The notes under the pieces were generated by a model. It saw only the letters and a program-made list of their open reading frames with translations, had not been told where the DNA came from and did no database searches. Positions 8,292 to 13,923 of a stretch of 21,755 nt of DNA are shown here, one piece after another. The position numbers and the translations under genes are program-made. Numbering within the stretch: position 1 is the first letter of the stretch; each line of letters opens with the position of its first letter. Source of the stretch: JACPSX01 sp035288405 [NCBI: bacterium] (GTDB lineage: Bacteria; JACPSX01); NCBI GenBank assembly GCA_035288405.1, contig DATEAK010000089.1, positions 1-21,755 of the forward strand. Direction: 5' to 3'.

Positions 8292-8312
8292 GGTTCCCTC
8301 CTGTTACCTGCA

Positions 8313-8327
8313 AGGGGTGCGTCCCCT
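8313..8327 (-). promoter_or_regulatory. Leader hairpin before the cysteine-rich gene
   Basis: AGGGG and CCCCT (8313-8317 and 8323-8327) pair around a 5-base loop, ending about ten bases before the Shine-Dalgarno at 8302-8296. A wider dyad (TTACCT 8304-8309 with AGGTAA 8338-8343) would enclose it, but its outer arm falls upstream of the start predicted from the -24/-12 element. It could influence translation or stability. This rests on sequence symmetry only. Confidence 0.3.
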
Positions 8328-8344
8328 CGTGCTCTGTAGGTAAA

Positions 8345-8358
8345 GCAAAAGGTGTTCC
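8345..8358 (-). promoter_or_regulatory. Candidate sigma-54 (-24/-12) promoter for the cysteine-rich gene
   Basis: The minus strand reads GGAAC-ACCTT-TTGCT: GG (8358-8357), ten bases, then GC (8346-8345). This is the invariant sigma-54 spacing with a full TTGC(T) -12 box and a GGnAC -24 box (consensus TGGCAC-N5-TTGC). Transcription would begin near 8333, about 40 bases upstream of the GTG at 8291. The same bases form a 6-bp dyad (AAAAGG/CCTTTT), so the match could be coincidental. The neighbouring gene for a sigma-54 activator strengthens the call. Confidence 0.45.
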
Positions 8359-8467
8359 TTTTTTTATTCTTGATACAGGATTAGTAACAGTCGATATTAC
8401 AAACGATTACAGGACAAAGGAGAGAAGAGGCAGAATAGGCCTCGATTTGATCCGGAAAAAATGAGAC

Positions 8468-8497
8468 ATCTGTGGCCCAGTTAAAAGCCCCACAGAT
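8468..8497. promoter_or_regulatory. Candidate enhancer dyad (ATCTGTGG sites)
   Basis: ATCTGTGG (8468-8475) and CCACAGAT (8490-8497) form a perfect 8-bp dyad with a 14-base spacer. A third copy, CCACAGAT, lies at 8578-8585, overlapping the stop codon region of the activator gene. The dyad is about 135-165 bases upstream of the start predicted from the -24/-12 element, within the usual range for enhancers bound by sigma-54 activators. The identity of the binding protein is inferred from adjacency only. Confidence 0.4.
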
Positions 8498-8573
8498 CCA
8501 GTTGTTGCTTCAGACCCTTGAGAGAACAGTGAAAATAAGCAACAGGAATGCGAGCTAACACTGTCTCACAGAC

Positions 8574-8596
8574 TGAGCCACAGATGGCTCATTTTT
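8574..8596 (+). terminator. Intrinsic terminator-like hairpin, plus strand
   Basis: TGAGCCA (8574-8580), loop CAGA and TGGCTCA (8585-8591) form a perfect 7-bp stem followed by TTTTT (8592-8596) on the plus strand. On the minus strand the stem starts at the TGA stop of the activator gene but lacks a T-tract. It could terminate a plus-strand small RNA or merely block antisense transcription. Confidence 0.45.
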
Positions 8597-9938
8597 CCAA
8601 TCGAAAGTGTTGGGAGGAAATCGCGTGCTTGGATAATAGACGGTGAAATGTCCTGCGCGGAATCCCTGCCTTCTGGGCCGCTCGAGACACATTCCCCTTG
8701 GCTTCCATCAGATACCGTATTAGTTTCTCGCGTTCAAACCGGGCAAGGTTCTTATCCCTTGCATCCTTGAAGCCTTCCACTTCTCCCGTATCCACCATGG
8801 ACTGCTGGAGGTGGTGGGGGAGATGTTCAACCTCGATTTGTCTGGATGGAGTCAGCACGACCGCTCTCTCGATGATGTTTTCCAGCTCCCGGAGATTTCC
8901 CTGCCAGTGGTACTCCTGCATGAGTTCCATAGCGCGCTCCGAGATGGTTTCCACCTTCTTATTCACCTTAGCCTCGGCTTTGCGCAGAAAGTGGTAGGCC
9001 AGGATCGGAATATCCTCGATCCTCTCCCGTAGCGGGGGAAGCGTGATGGTGAACGTGTTGAAGCGGTAGAACAGATCCTCCCGAAATTCCCCCTGGCCTA
9101 TGGCTCGTTCCAGATCCCGGTTCGTGGCGGCGATCACTCTGATTTCCACTTTTTTCGTGGTCACGTCACCCACCGAGCGGATCTCGCCCGTCTGCAGAAC
9201 ACGCAGAAGCTTGGACTGCATCTCCGGACTGATGTCCCCGATCTCGTCCAAAAAAATCGTGCCGCCGCTGGCTTTTTCAAACAGCCCCATCTTGTCCTGA
9301 ATGGCTCCCGTAAACGACCCCCTTTTGTGGCCAAACAGCTCGCTTTCCATAAGAGTAGCGGTCAGTGCCGTGCAGTTCACGGTCACCAGCGGTCTGTCCT
9401 TCAGGCGGCTGTAGCGGTGAATGGCGCGGGCAATGACTTCCTTGCCGGTGCCGCTTTCTCCGCGGATCAGCACCGTAGTGGGAGTCGGCGCCACTTTCAG
9501 AAGAAGGCGGGCGATTTCCTTCATCTTGGCATTCTTTCCCACGATGAACTCGCTGTCGGAGCGTGACTCGATCTCTTGCCGGATTTGACGGTAGCGATCC
9601 TCCATGTCTTCCTTCTTTTTTTTCTCTTCGATCAGGTCCCACAGGAACCTTGCCCCTGCCCCCCCGAGAATTTCCGAATCTTGAGGCTTCAGGTTCTGCA
9701 ACTCCTCCCCGATCTGGAGGTCTCCAGTAACGTTGATGATGAGGTCGGCATGAGACTTACGGAGCAGACGCCGGTAATCGGAGGCTACGGGGATTCCGAG
9801 ACGGCGGGCCAGCTCAACACCGGGTGCCTGAGGATTCACGTCGCAGACGGCAACCACCGTCACAGCGGGATCCCGGTGCAACAAGTCCAAGAGGGCGGTT
9901 CCTCCTCTGCCCGCTCCCAGAATAATGACGCTCGACAT
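8589..9938 (-). CDS. Sigma-54 activator with N-terminal Rossmann (NAD-binding-like) sensor domain
   Basis: A 449-residue protein. Residues 1-110 are a Rossmann fold: VIILGAGRGG gives GxGxxG (8-13), and the second strand ends in AVCDVNP, with Asp33 where NAD-preferring enzymes bind the adenosine ribose. The arrangement resembles dehydrogenase or Gfo/Idh-type cofactor domains. A charged helical linker (about 102-128) leads to a complete AAA+ sigma-54 interaction domain: Walker A GESGTGKE (160-167), loop GSFTGA (207-212, the Ser variant of GAFTGA), Walker B IFLDEIG (228-234) and LREL-type sensor motifs. A Fis-like helix-turn-helix follows (GNVSRAAQKAGI, near the C-terminus). No receiver, PAS or GAF domain is present. 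It likely couples NAD(H) or a similar ligand to transcription. The ATG at 9938 has GAGGG six bases upstream. It is separated from the kor operon by a terminator. No characterised relative comes to mind. Confidence 0.9.
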   Translation of the reverse strand: MSSVIILGAGRGGTALLDLLHRDPAVTVVAVCDVNPQAPGVELARRLGIPVASDYRRLLRKSHADLIINVTGDLQIGEELQNLKPQDSEILGGAGARFLWDLIEEKKKKEDMEDRYRQIRQEIESRSDSEFIVGKNAKMKEIARLLLKVAPTPTTVLIRGESGTGKEVIARAIHRYSRLKDRPLVTVNCTALTATLMESELFGHKRGSFTGAIQDKMGLFEKASGGTIFLDEIGDISPEMQSKLLRVLQTGEIRSVGDVTTKKVEIRVIAATNRDLERAIGQGEFREDLFYRFNTFTITLPPLRERIEDIPILAYHFLRKAEAKVNKKVETISERAMELMQEYHWQGNLRELENIIERAVVLTPSRQIEVEHLPHHLQQSMVDTGEVEGFKDARDKNLARFEREKLIRYLMEAKGNVSRAAQKAGIPRRTFHRLLSKHAISSQHFRLEK

Positions 9939-9960
9939 CGAAATCCCTCAACTCCAACCG

Positions 9961-10006
9961 GAAAGAAAAAGGGCAGCTGAGGATTTTTGCGCCCCCTCGG
10001 CTGCCC
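9961..10006 (-). terminator. Intrinsic terminator of the korA-korB-iscU-like operon
   Basis: On the minus strand GGGCAGC (10006-10000) and GAGG pair with CCTC and GCTGCCC (9977-9971), one mismatch between the two blocks. TTTTTCTTTC follows at once (9970-9961). It lies 20 bases after the IscU-like stop codon and separates that operon from the downstream activator gene. Confidence 0.8.
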
Positions 10007-10026
10007 GCGAAACCGCAACCTGCATT

Positions 10027-10413
10027 TCAATGCCGTCTTCGGAAGTCCTCAATGGCAGCTCGTACAGCACGGCAGGCCATCTCAGGATAACACCATTTCT
10101 CGGCGGGCAGACCCTCCAGAGCCCTCACCACATCTTCCGGCTTTAGAGCCTCGGCCTCCTCCGGAGTTTTGCTGGTGAGAAGCTCCGTCGTAACGCTGCT
10201 GGCGGCAATGGCCGTGCTGCAGCCCATGGTCTTGAAACGAGCCTGCCGGATGACTCCGTGCTCCACCTGAATCGAGAAGCGCATAAACGCGCCCAGGGAC
10301 AAATCCCTGGCCTCACCGATCCCGCTTGCATCGACGATTTGCCCCACGTTGCGTGGGTTCAAAAAGTGATCCCGAACCGTGGGATTGATCGGTGAGTCAA
10401 CGGCAGCAGACAA
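10027..10413 (-). CDS. Divergent IscU/NifU-N-like scaffold protein
   Basis: A 128-residue homologue of the Fe-S scaffold IscU, recognisable from HFLNPRNVG (16-24), ARFKTMGCSTAIAASS (58-73) and the C-terminal EKWCYPEMACRAVRAAI. IscU proteins hold a nascent cluster on three conserved cysteines plus an aspartate. Here the first site is lost: where ACGDVM is expected the sequence reads SLGAFM, so the first Cys and the Asp are Leu40 and Ala42. The second (Cys65) and third (Cys108) cysteines remain, with an extra Cys114. It begins 17 bases after korB and is the last gene before the terminator, which suggests a job tied to the Fe-S oxidoreductase. The start is a TTG at 10413 with GAGAGG upstream. 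No cysteine desulfurase is nearby. The family is clear, but activity as a classical scaffold is doubtful. Confidence 0.82.
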   Translation of the reverse strand: MSAAVDSPINPTVRDHFLNPRNVGQIVDASGIGEARDLSLGAFMRFSIQVEHGVIRQARFKTMGCSTAIAASSVTTELLTSKTPEEAEALKPEDVVRALEGLPAEKWCYPEMACRAVRAAIEDFRRRH

Positions 10414-10430
10414 GACACCTCTCCCCGCAG

Positions 10431-11312
10431 CTAGACCTTGAATGTATCGAGCACCGCACTGATATCGAGGGTGTCGCTCCCTTTGTTGGCCCTCTTCAGG
10501 CCTTCCAGGCGCTCTCCCAGCGTGGGTGTCTTCACCTCGTAGTAGACGCCGATCGGCACTTTCCCATCCGTACTAGTGGACATGGCCAGTTCCAGAGCCT
10601 TGCCCTTATTGGTCGGGTCATGGGAATCGTCGATCTTTTTCACCAGCGGCTTGTAATAATCGAACGTGTCATCCTTGTTGAAAATCGGGCAGGGGGACAC
10701 CACGTCGATAATCGAAAACCCTTTGTGTTGGACTCCCCGGACAATCAGATCCGCCAGGTGATTGCGTTCCGCAGAAAAGCCGCGGGCGACGAAGGTAGCC
10801 CCGTAGACGATCGAGAACGTCACGGGATCCACGGGTTCATCTAGGGATCCATACGGAGTCGTGGTCGCGACGAAGCCCAGATGGCTGGTGGGCGAGACCT
10901 GACCTTTGGTGAGACCGTAGATGCGGTTATCCATGACCACGTAAGTGACATCCACATTTTTGCGGGCGATGTGGGGTACGTGCCCGGCACCGATACTGAA
11001 CCCGTCTCCGTCCCCTCCGGTCACGATCACGTTCAGGTCCGGGCGCGCGACTTTGATTCCAAGCGCCGTCGGTAAGGCCCTGCCGTGGCAGCCATGGAAG
11101 CCGTAGGTCTTTACGAAAAAGGGGAGCCGACTCGAACAGCCGATCCCGGACACCACAACCGTTTTGTCCAATTCCAGCCCCAACTGGGCCATCGCCTGAT
11201 AGAGGGCACTCAAAACTCCGAAATCCCCGCAGCCCGGGCACCACGTGGGATGAGCAGCGCTCTTGTAATCTTTCGGCTTCAATGCTGGTGAGGCCACCGC
11301 CTGTGCGTTCAT
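10431..11312 (-). CDS. korB: 2-oxoacid:ferredoxin oxidoreductase beta subunit
   Basis: A 293-residue thiamine-diphosphate subunit of the 2-oxoacid:ferredoxin oxidoreductase family. The TPP/Mg motif is GDGDGFSIGAGH (100-111) with the downstream VVMDNRIYGLTKGQ. Cys25 and Cys28 (CPGCGDFG), Cys59 and Cys208 are in the positions of the four ligands of the single [4Fe-4S] cluster. With KorA it should decarboxylate a 2-oxoacid to the acyl-CoA and reduce ferredoxin, or run in reverse as a carboxylase. The KorAB architecture and sequence style favour 2-oxoglutarate, but substrate is not provable by eye and pyruvate or branched 2-oxoacids remain possible. The ATG overlaps the korA stop by four bases (ATGA), indicating translational coupling. 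Confidence 0.93.
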   Translation of the reverse strand: MNAQAVASPALKPKDYKSAAHPTWCPGCGDFGVLSALYQAMAQLGLELDKTVVVSGIGCSSRLPFFVKTYGFHGCHGRALPTALGIKVARPDLNVIVTGGDGDGFSIGAGHVPHIARKNVDVTYVVMDNRIYGLTKGQVSPTSHLGFVATTTPYGSLDEPVDPVTFSIVYGATFVARGFSAERNHLADLIVRGVQHKGFSIIDVVSPCPIFNKDDTFDYYKPLVKKIDDSHDPTNKGKALELAMSTSTDGKVPIGVYYEVKTPTLGERLEGLKRANKGSDTLDISAVLDTFKV

Positions 11313-13072
11313 TTCTTGAGGACCTCCTTTACCTTGTTGACAATCATCTCCGGGTTGAAGGGCAAGCCGCCGTAAATCGGATACTTGATCGGCTTCACCG
11401 TCGTATGGGCGCTGATCAGGTCGGCAAATTGTCCCTGAAAATTGACCTCGGGGACCAGAATCTTCCCGCTCGGGATCCTTGCCGCGAATCGCTCGATGGC
11501 GATCGCCGGCACAGGAAACAGCAGGTGGGGATAGAGAGCCGCGACCTTATAGCCGGCAGAGCGCAGGCGCACTAGCGCCTCTTGAACCGAGCCGTGAGTC
11601 GAACCCCAGCTGATGATCCCCAAGTCTGCAGGATCATCCCCTTCCCACGAGATGGCGGAAAAATCCTCCTCCTCCAGGTGGGCCAGCTTCCGGAACCTCT
11701 TTTCCGTCATCTTCGAATGGCCGGCCTGCGTGTAAATCGGGTCCGATTTTTCATCATGCTCCAGGCCGGTGGCAATATAGGCCCCGCCGGCCTGACCTGG
11801 GATCGCCATCGGCGAGATTCCACTCTCGGTCATCTCATAGCGCTTGTAGTGCGTGCTGCCGTTGCCGTGGCCGTTTCCGTTGAAAGTCAGGCGGTTGGTC
11901 AACTGGATATTGTTCAGATTCGGTTTCTTGATTCCCTGGGTGCGGATTCCAAGGGAGGTGTCACTCAACAAGAGAACCGGAACTTGGTATTTCTCGGCAA
12001 GGTTAAACGCCTTGATGGTCAGGTAAAAGCAATCCTCCACACTTCCCGCACCCAAGACGATCCGGGGAATATCCCCGTGTCCCCCATGGGCTGCAAGGAA
12101 GAGATCGGATTGTTCATGTTTTGTGGGCATCCCCGTGCTGGGACCCGCCCGCTGCACGTCCACGACGACGAGCGGAGTCTCTATCATCCCCGCCAGACCC
12201 AAAAGTTCCGACATGAGGGAGAGGCCTGGGCCGGAAGTCGCGGTCATCACCTTTGCACCTGCATAGGAGGCACCAATGGCACTGGCAATCGCGGCGATCT
12301 CGTCCTCCTCCTGAAGCAAGACGCCGTTTGCCTTCGGGAGATACCGGGCAAGCCAGTTGGCAATCTCGGTCGCCGGAGTAATGGGATAGGCCGCATAATA
12401 GCGGCAGCCCGCTGCCAGCGCACCCACGGCAACCGCCTCATTTCCCGACAGGATCAACACATCTTCCGAATTTACCCCTTTGGCCTGAAGAGCGTAAGGA
12501 TCGGTCTTTTTGATTTCGCTCCGGACGTAGGATGCCCCCATGTCCAGCGCTTTCAGGTTCATCTCGACAACGTCGACGCCCAGCTTCTGAAACTTGCGCT
12601 GGATGGTCTCGCGCAGACGCTCCATGGGAATCGAAAAGAGCTGCGCCACTGCGCCAAGCGCCACCATGTTCTTAGACCGTATGGAGCCCAGGTCCCCCTT
12701 GCTGATTTTGGTCATCGGAACGGGATACATATAGACTCCGGGAAGGTTCTCCGGCTCGAAATCTCCGCCGGGTCCGTCGTAAACAAACGCCGTCCCTTCT
12801 CGGAGAAGAGACTTGTTCATTTCATAGGCCTCTCCGTTGAAGGCGACCATGACGTCGAAGCCGTCCCCCTGGGAGGTCAGGGGATCATTCGAGGCCCGCA
12901 ACTGATACATGGCATAGCCGCCTCGAATCTCGGCCGGGAAGGTTTTAAAAGTGAGCACATGCAATCCCGCGCGAGCCGCAGCCTGGGTAATAAACTCACC
13001 GGCGCTGATAACTCCCTCTCCCCCTTCACCTCCGATCCTGATGATTAGCTCTTTGCTTTCATTCACGATCAT
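11309..13072 (-). CDS. korA: 2-oxoacid:ferredoxin oxidoreductase gamma-alpha fusion subunit
   Basis: A 587-residue protein. The N-terminal third (about 8-190) is the gamma domain (IRIGGEGGEGVISAGEF), which contributes to CoA binding. The rest (about 205-587) is the alpha subunit with the pyrimidine-binding domain (YYAAYPITPATEIANW, then EDEIAAIASAIGASYAG and TATSGPG) and the transketolase C-terminal domain. It pairs with KorB to give the ferredoxin-reducing enzyme. The reading frame stays open upstream to 13216, but the added residues are not family-like. The ATG at 13072 with GGAG four bases upstream begins exactly where homology starts. It is the first gene of the kor operon. Its candidate promoter lies at 13263-13290, back to back with that of the divergent ferredoxin gene. 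There are no signs of damage. Confidence 0.93.
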   Translation of the reverse strand: MIVNESKELIIRIGGEGGEGVISAGEFITQAAARAGLHVLTFKTFPAEIRGGYAMYQLRASNDPLTSQGDGFDVMVAFNGEAYEMNKSLLREGTAFVYDGPGGDFEPENLPGVYMYPVPMTKISKGDLGSIRSKNMVALGAVAQLFSIPMERLRETIQRKFQKLGVDVVEMNLKALDMGASYVRSEIKKTDPYALQAKGVNSEDVLILSGNEAVAVGALAAGCRYYAAYPITPATEIANWLARYLPKANGVLLQEEDEIAAIASAIGASYAGAKVMTATSGPGLSLMSELLGLAGMIETPLVVVDVQRAGPSTGMPTKHEQSDLFLAAHGGHGDIPRIVLGAGSVEDCFYLTIKAFNLAEKYQVPVLLLSDTSLGIRTQGIKKPNLNNIQLTNRLTFNGNGHGNGSTHYKRYEMTESGISPMAIPGQAGGAYIATGLEHDEKSDPIYTQAGHSKMTEKRFRKLAHLEEEDFSAISWEGDDPADLGIISWGSTHGSVQEALVRLRSAGYKVAALYPHLLFPVPAIAIERFAARIPSGKILVPEVNFQGQFADLISAHTTVKPIKYPIYGGLPFNPEMIVNKVKEVLKK

Positions 13073-13262
13073 TTCGCTCCGTAGTGTCAGATCCTTACGC
13101 TGCTTTTTTCGAGCGTCCGGACACACAGGTTGTTGGAACCACCCCTTTGAATTCCTGGGCATCCTTGAGAAGTCCCTGGGAGGACCCGATAATCCAGACC
13201 ACCCACCCCTCCTCATCTATGACTTCTGGCCTAAATCCTCGAGTCATTTAGTAGACTATAGT

Positions 13263-13290
13263 ATTTTAGCATCAGATGATGATAGTGCAA
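13263..13290 (-). promoter_or_regulatory. Candidate promoter of the kor operon
   Basis: The minus strand reads TTGCAC (13290-13285), 16 bases, then TAAAAT (13268-13263). The -10 matches consensus at five of six positions, the -35 only at its TTG. The leader would be roughly 185 bases. Confidence 0.35.
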
Positions 13291-13301
13291 GCGGAAAATG
13301 T

Positions 13302-13335
13302 CCTTTACAGATCGGTAAAGGCCCATTAAAATGGG
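13302..13335. promoter_or_regulatory. Two tandem dyads overlapping the CooF-operon promoter
   Basis: CCTTTAC (13302-13308) and GTAAAGG (13315-13321) form a perfect dyad with a 6-base spacer over the -35 box. CCCAT (13322-13326) and ATGGG (13331-13335) form a second over the -10 box. Their position on the promoter suggests repressor or activator operators. The regulator is unknown. Confidence 0.45.
13304..13332 (+). promoter_or_regulatory. Sigma-70-like promoter of the CooF/flavoprotein operon
   Basis: TTTACA (13304-13309) and TAAAAT (13327-13332) are separated by exactly 17 bases, each matching consensus at five of six positions. Transcription would start near 13339, about 60 bases before the ATG at 13399. 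Confidence 0.55.
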
Positions 13336-13398
13336 ACCTTATCGTAATCTCAGGGTTCCATTTGCCGCACTCCCAACACCCTTTGGAGGTAGAAGGAT

Positions 13399-13905
13399 AT
13401 GGTGGGCGCAGTCGCTGTAACGAAGCAGTTGGTCATCCACCCGGAACGTTGTACAGCATGCCGCATGTGCGAGTTGGCATGTTCATTCGAACATGAAGGG
13501 GTCTTCAACCCAAACCGTTCCCGGATCAAGGTCGAGATTTTTGCCGAGGAAGCCTTTTACCTCCCGATGGCCTGCTACCACTGCGACGACTACCCTTGCG
13601 GCCAGGTATGCCCCACGGAAGCCATCATCAAGGACCCCAACAACCGTTGGATCACCGTCGTCGACAACAAATGCATCGGCTGCAAGATGTGCATGCAGGC
13701 TTGTCCATTCGGAGTCATGGGGTTTTCCGCCGAAGTGGGAGTGGCGCAAAACTGCGACTTGTGCGGTGGGAATCCGCAGTGTGTCAAATTTTGCTCCCCC
13801 AACGCCTTGGAGTTCCTCGATGTGGAGGAGACCCGCCATCACAAGAGGAGCATGTTCGCTGCGAAAGTCAGAGAGGCCATGAAAGGGGAAGCCGCTGTCC
13901 TCTAA
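13399..13905 (+). CDS. CooF-like four-cluster [4Fe-4S] ferredoxin
   Basis: A 168-residue polyferredoxin with 16 cysteines in four groups: 18/21/24/28, 59/62/67/71, 92/95/98/102 and 119/122/128/132, enough for four [4Fe-4S] clusters. The opening CTACRMCELACSFEHEG and FNPNRSRI are characteristic of the CooF / HycB / AOR-associated electron-transfer subunits. Such proteins hand electrons from a catalytic subunit (CO dehydrogenase, aldehyde oxidoreductase) to a partner. Here the partner is evidently the FAD oxidoreductase encoded 18 bases downstream. No signal peptide or Tat motif is present, so it is cytoplasmic. The ATG at 13399 follows GGAGG by nine bases. No CO dehydrogenase or aldehyde oxidoreductase gene is adjacent, and the electron donor may be ferredoxin reduced by KorAB. 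The general family is certain, the partner less so. Confidence 0.9.
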   Translation: MVGAVAVTKQLVIHPERCTACRMCELACSFEHEGVFNPNRSRIKVEIFAEEAFYLPMACYHCDDYPCGQVCPTEAIIKDPNNRWITVVDNKCIGCKMCMQACPFGVMGFSAEVGVAQNCDLCGGNPQCVKFCSPNALEFLDVEETRHHKRSMFAAKVREAMKGEAAVL

Positions 13906-13923
13906 GGAGGCAGGATACCCAAG

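Larger units (their letters stand above)
8370..8596 (+). ncRNA. Candidate structured small RNA
   Basis: The plus strand has a promoter-like pair, TTGATA (8370-8375) and GATATT (8393-8398), with a 17-base spacer. About 175 bases later comes a terminator-like hairpin at 8574-8596. Between them are complementary segments: TGTTGCTT (8503-8510) with AAGCAACA (8537-8544), ACAGTG (8526-8531) with CACTGT (8559-8564), and ATGAG-CATCTGTGGC arms at 8461-8476 and 8577-8592 with one mismatch. No substantial ORF lies inside. It would also be antisense to the 3' end of the activator gene. The same repeats can be read as activator-binding sites, so this is an alternative hypothesis. Confidence 0.25.
13073..13398. 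other. 326-bp divergent control region between kor and the CooF-like operon
   Basis: No gene is supported here. The right half contains two outward-facing promoter candidates (minus 13263-13290, plus 13304-13332) and two adjacent dyads (13302-13335). The left half is an open but unconserved extension of the korA frame and is probably its leader. A GC-poor stretch around 13240-13300 contrasts with the flanking coding DNA. Confidence 0.65.

Noticed and set aside
8461-8484. Tiny plus-strand ORF starting ATGAGACATCTG
   Set aside because: Seven codons only, although a GGAGAG-like site lies about 40 bases upstream. Too short and unsupported to call as a leader peptide.
11582-13048. Long 488-codon open frame on the plus strand
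   Set aside because: It lies entirely antisense to korA, whose protein shows clear family motifs along its whole length. The plus-strand translation has no recognisable domain.
13073-13216. In-frame 48-codon upstream extension of korA
   Set aside because: The added residues (rich in Arg, Gly and Pro) do not resemble the gamma domain, and the ATG at 13072 has a ribosome-binding site where homology begins.
13340-13398. Possible sigma-54 promoter before the CooF-like gene (GGGTTCC...TTTGC)
   Set aside because: The GG to GC spacing is nine or eight bases, not ten, while a well-spaced sigma-70-like promoter is present upstream.
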